Source of the DNA: a bacterium
GTDB lineage: Bacteria > Verrucomicrobiota > Verrucomicrobiia > Opitutales > Opitutaceae
Reading direction: 5' to 3'
DNA length: 47,010 nt
NCBI GenBank assembly: GCA_010027235.1
Contig: RGVP01000005.1
Span: 1 to 47,010 of the forward strand
This document shows, one piece after another, positions 44,525-47,010 of this stretch; within the stretch, counting starts at the first letter, position 1; each line of letters opens with the position of its first letter. The notes beneath the pieces are model-generated. The model was not told the origin of the DNA and did no database searches. It saw only the letters and a list, made by a program, of their open reading frames with translations. The position numbers were made by a program, and so were the translations under genes.

Positions 44525-47010
44525 AAGCCTTCCGACCCCACCTTTCTACTCTTTTCGCGCTGCTGTTTTGTGCCGGGTTCGCCAACCTCGCGCGTGCCGC
44601 CGTGTATTACGTCGATACCGCGACCCAGTTCAATGCGGGGATCGACAAAAACGGGGCGCGCTTCTCGACCCTTTCGGCCGGCGATCGTGTATATCTAAAG
44701 GGCGGCACTTGGAGCGGTCTTATCCTTACGCTGACGGGCTCTATGACCGATGCCGCCGCGCAGGCTAACCCCGCGATGATACTCGCCTGCGATACCAATT
44801 ACAAACCGATGCCCGGCGGCGTCACGGTCACCGGCTTGTGTAAAATAAATCTAGCCGGCCGCGGCCTCGTGCTCGGCGGGCTCAACTTCGCCCCGACCAG
44901 CGGCATGTATAAAGCGGGCACCTATTTAGACTACAGCGGCGCTTCGTCCAGCGCCTATATAATCCAGATGGATGGCGGTTCCCGCTACATGCGGTTGACC
45001 CACTTGAAGTTCGACTACTGCGGTCGCGACAACACCGACTACGCCAACAACGACCACTACGGCGCTTGGATATCAATAAACGGCTACCGTCACACCGTCG
45101 AATATTGCGAGACGGCGGGCCGCGACTTCAATCCGGCCGATATAACTAATCCTGACCCGCTCCGGCGCACCTCTATCCGTCAGGCGACTATCATTGTTTA
45201 TCGCGACACGAATGATACCGTTGATTGGGGTTACCATACCCTCCGCTATAATTTTTTCGGCGAAAGAAAAATTCCCCTCGGCGACGACCCCCGCCTGTAT
45301 GTGGCGGCGGACGGTTCCCTGCCGGCGGATTTGTCCAACGGCTGGGAGACCATCCGGGTGGGCAACAGCAGCCTGGCCAGCGTGGACATGAACACCACGG
45401 TCGAATACAATGTTTTTTATCATGCCATCCAAGCCGTGGACGGCGGGCCGAGTGATAACAGCGGTGAACCCGAGATGATATCCAATAAATCCCGGCGGAA
45501 TATCTATCGTTATAATACCATTCTTAACAATTACGGTCAGCTCTGCCTGCGCCAGGGCGATTACTGTGTAGTTCAGGGCAACTGTTTCCTTGCCGGCGGC
45601 GCTTACGATGCGAACGGGGCTATCGTGCTTACGGAACAACGCAACGACCGCATGGGCGGCGTCCGCGCCTTTGGCTACGGCCATCTCATTACCAATAACT
45701 ATTTCTATAAAATCAGTGGAGATGGTATCCATTCCGCTCTCTGTCTGGGCTCTGGTTCGACCCCGACCGGCACGCTCGATGCCTCGCTCAACGGCGATGC
45801 TGCCGCCGGTTACGAACCGTTTAATTACGGCCACGTTTTGGGCAATACGTTCATCGATTGTATGACCCTGACGCTGGATAATCCCAATGGTCAGACCTAT
45901 CCTGTGTATGGAACGCGGTTTTTGAATAATCTTTTATATTACTCGTCGAATATAGGTGCCGTCGGGGTCACCGGAAATACCGATGCTCTCGCCAACCACG
46001 GCGGTTACGCCGCGGGCAACTGGGTATATTCATCCAATTCTTCCCAACGCACCGGTGCGGTCACCATGCTGGGCACCGCCGCCAATACGATTTCAGGTAG
46101 CACGGCCAACGATCCTTTAATGACCGCTTTTTATGATGTATTAAGCGTGCCTGCCGCTACCAGTCCGGTTCGCGGACGGGCGGTGGCTGTGCCCGCCGCC
46201 GTGGACACTACGGTTGAAGGCGTGAAGTATGATCTGGCTGCTAGGGTATTGACTTATGCGGATCTGGATTACCGAGGCTTGGCGCGGCCTGCGGGAGCGC
46301 GGGATGCAGGGTTTTATGAACAGTCGGCCGTTGGCACGGGTTTTCGCCCTTTGAAGCGGTCGCAAGTAGGCGTCTTGAAAGCGACTTATCCCGAGCTTCC
46401 GCTTGAGGCTACGGTCACGCTTGGTCTTCTTGCGCAAACCTTTGATGGCACAGCCAAAGCAGTCTCGGTCACCACTAATCCGGTCGGATTACGAGTGGAT
46501 ATTACCTACAATGGTTCGCCGACGGCCCCCTCTCTATCCGGCAGCTACACAGTGGTCGCTACCGTGGTTGATACGGTTTATATCGGGTCGGCTACCGCGA
46601 CTCTGGTGATCGCACCCAATGCCAATTTATTTAATACAGCTGGCTCCGCTACTTGGACGTGTCCGCCGGCCGTGACCAGCGTGCAGGTCGAGTGCTGGGG
46701 TGGGGGTGGCGCTGGCGGGAGCGCGTTTCGCACGCCGAACTCCGGGAGTGTGCAATACGCCGGCGGCGGGGCCGGTGGTGCCTACGCCCGCGTGGCGGCC
46801 TATGCCGTCCGGCCGGGTAATGTTTATTATATCAATGTTGGCGCGGGCGGAGCGGCGGCGACCGGCACCCTGGCGGCCGGAAATACCGCGGCGTTCTCCG
46901 GGGGTGATTCTTGGTTTAGCTCCACTAATTCCCTCTCGACCATTCTCTTGGCTAAAGGCGGCGCGGGTGGGATGAATGCGGTTGGTAATACTGGGACCAC
47001 CTCCTTAGGG
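44521..47010 (+). CDS. Polysaccharide lyase family 6 (chondroitinase B/alginate lyase-like), 3' truncated by window
   Basis: The frame is open from the ATG at 44521 to the window edge, 830 residues. A signal peptide covers 1-26. The beta-helix contains GEPEMISNKS and QLCLRQGD. E316, E318, K323 and R344 reproduce the spacing of the calcium ligands and catalytic Lys/Arg of Pedobacter chondroitinase B (E243, E245, K250, R271), strong support for PL6. NNYFYKISG and related repeats follow. At about 630-699 lies an MBG-type domain (ATVTLGLLAQTFDGTAKAVS). From about 702 a Gly-rich domain begins (ATWTCPPAVTSVQVECWGGG) that closely matches the Gly-rich domain in the PL8 protein. The gene overlaps its upstream neighbour by 4 nt, so both are translated from one mRNA. 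Confidence 0.88.
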   Translation, partial: MKAFRPHLSTLFALLFCAGFANLARAAVYYVDTATQFNAGIDKNGARFSTLSAGDRVYLKGGTWSGLILTLTGSMTDAAAQANPAMILACDTNYKPMPGGVTVTGLCKINLAGRGLVLGGLNFAPTSGMYKAGTYLDYSGASSSAYIIQMDGGSRYMRLTHLKFDYCGRDNTDYANNDHYGAWISINGYRHTVEYCETAGRDFNPADITNPDPLRRTSIRQATIIVYRDTNDTVDWGYHTLRYNFFGERKIPLGDDPRLYVAADGSLPADLSNGWETIRVGNSSLASVDMNTTVEYNVFYHAIQAVDGGPSDNSGEPEMISNKSRRNIYRYNTILNNYGQLCLRQGDYCVVQGNCFLAGGAYDANGAIVLTEQRNDRMGGVRAFGYGHLITNNYFYKISGDGIHSALCLGSGSTPTGTLDASLNGDAAAGYEPFNYGHVLGNTFIDCMTLTLDNPNGQTYPVYGTRFLNNLLYYSSNIGAVGVTGNTDALANHGGYAAGNWVYSSNSSQRTGAVTMLGTAANTISGSTANDPLMTAFYDVLSVPAATSPVRGRAVAVPAAVDTTVEGVKYDLAARVLTYADLDYRGLARPAGARDAGFYEQSAVGTGFRPLKRSQVGVLKATYPELPLEATVTLGLLAQTFDGTAKAVSVTTNPVGLRVDITYNGSPTAPSLSGSYTVVATVVDTVYIGSATATLVIAPNANLFNTAGSATWTCPPAVTSVQVECWGGGGAGGSAFRTPNSGSVQYAGGGAGGAYARVAAYAVRPGNVYYINVGAGGAAATGTLAAGNTAAFSGGDSWFSSTNSLSTILLAKGGAGGMNAVGNTGTTSLG

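Noticed and set aside
1-47010. Mobile element or prophage explaining the gene mix
   Set aside because: No transposase, integrase, phage gene, terminal inverted repeats or tRNA-associated direct repeats were found.

Overview
The window reads as chromosomal DNA of a Verrucomicrobium, most likely Opitutaceae. This is an inference from gene families: autotransporter-associated beta-strand repeat proteins, a PEP-CTERM tail, a solitary type II pseudopilin with an H-X9-D motif, many secreted beta-helix proteins, LacI control of glycan genes, and repeated DPDGDG-type C-terminal modules. The DNA is GC-rich apart from a few AT-rich regulatory islands. I see no tRNA, rRNA, IS element, phage gene or CRISPR array.

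Layout. (1) 0-2.4 kb, minus strand: a secreted FAD-dependent oxidoreductase followed by an SGNH hydrolase cut by the window edge. (2) 2.4-17.7 kb: a LacI-centred block. lacI is divergent from a GPH/MFS sugar transporter-cytosolic GH2 operon and is flanked by two beta-strand-repeat surface proteins (3.1 and 15.0 kb), a double beta-helix protein and a pseudopilin. Related 17-bp palindromes occur before lacI and before both surface-protein genes. (3) 17.7-28.5 kb: a secreted pectate-lyase-fold protein, a convergent minus-strand operon (secreted GH2, PhoD-like phosphatase, double beta-helix protein), and a GH43-like propeller enzyme. (4) 28.6-31.6 kb: housekeeping genes, an ammonium transporter and 6-phosphogluconate dehydrogenase. 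(5) 31.8-33.8 kb: a PL4 rhamnogalacturonan lyase. (6) 33.9-35.8 kb: an unrecognised protein with kinase-like motifs, a small membrane protein and a Cys-rich secreted peptide. (7) 35.9-47 kb: three consecutive large secreted proteins: a PL8 lyase, a beta-helix/DNRLRE (CBM96-like) protein, and a PL6 chondroitinase-B/alginate lyase cut by the right edge.

Together the genes look like a polysaccharide-utilisation region. Secreted lyases and hydrolases would cut pectin-type and uronate-rich glycans outside the cytoplasm, the GPH/MFS carrier would import products, and the cytosolic GH2 would finish them. LacI is the obvious candidate regulator.

The most interesting signals are non-coding or architectural: the recurrent palindrome, a shared GCATCAT/TTGACATTGC element, a C-rich pre-start context replacing Shine-Dalgarno sequences at about 12 genes, modules shared between neighbouring giant proteins, an insertion inside the PL8 catalytic domain, and the kinase-like/membrane-protein pair.
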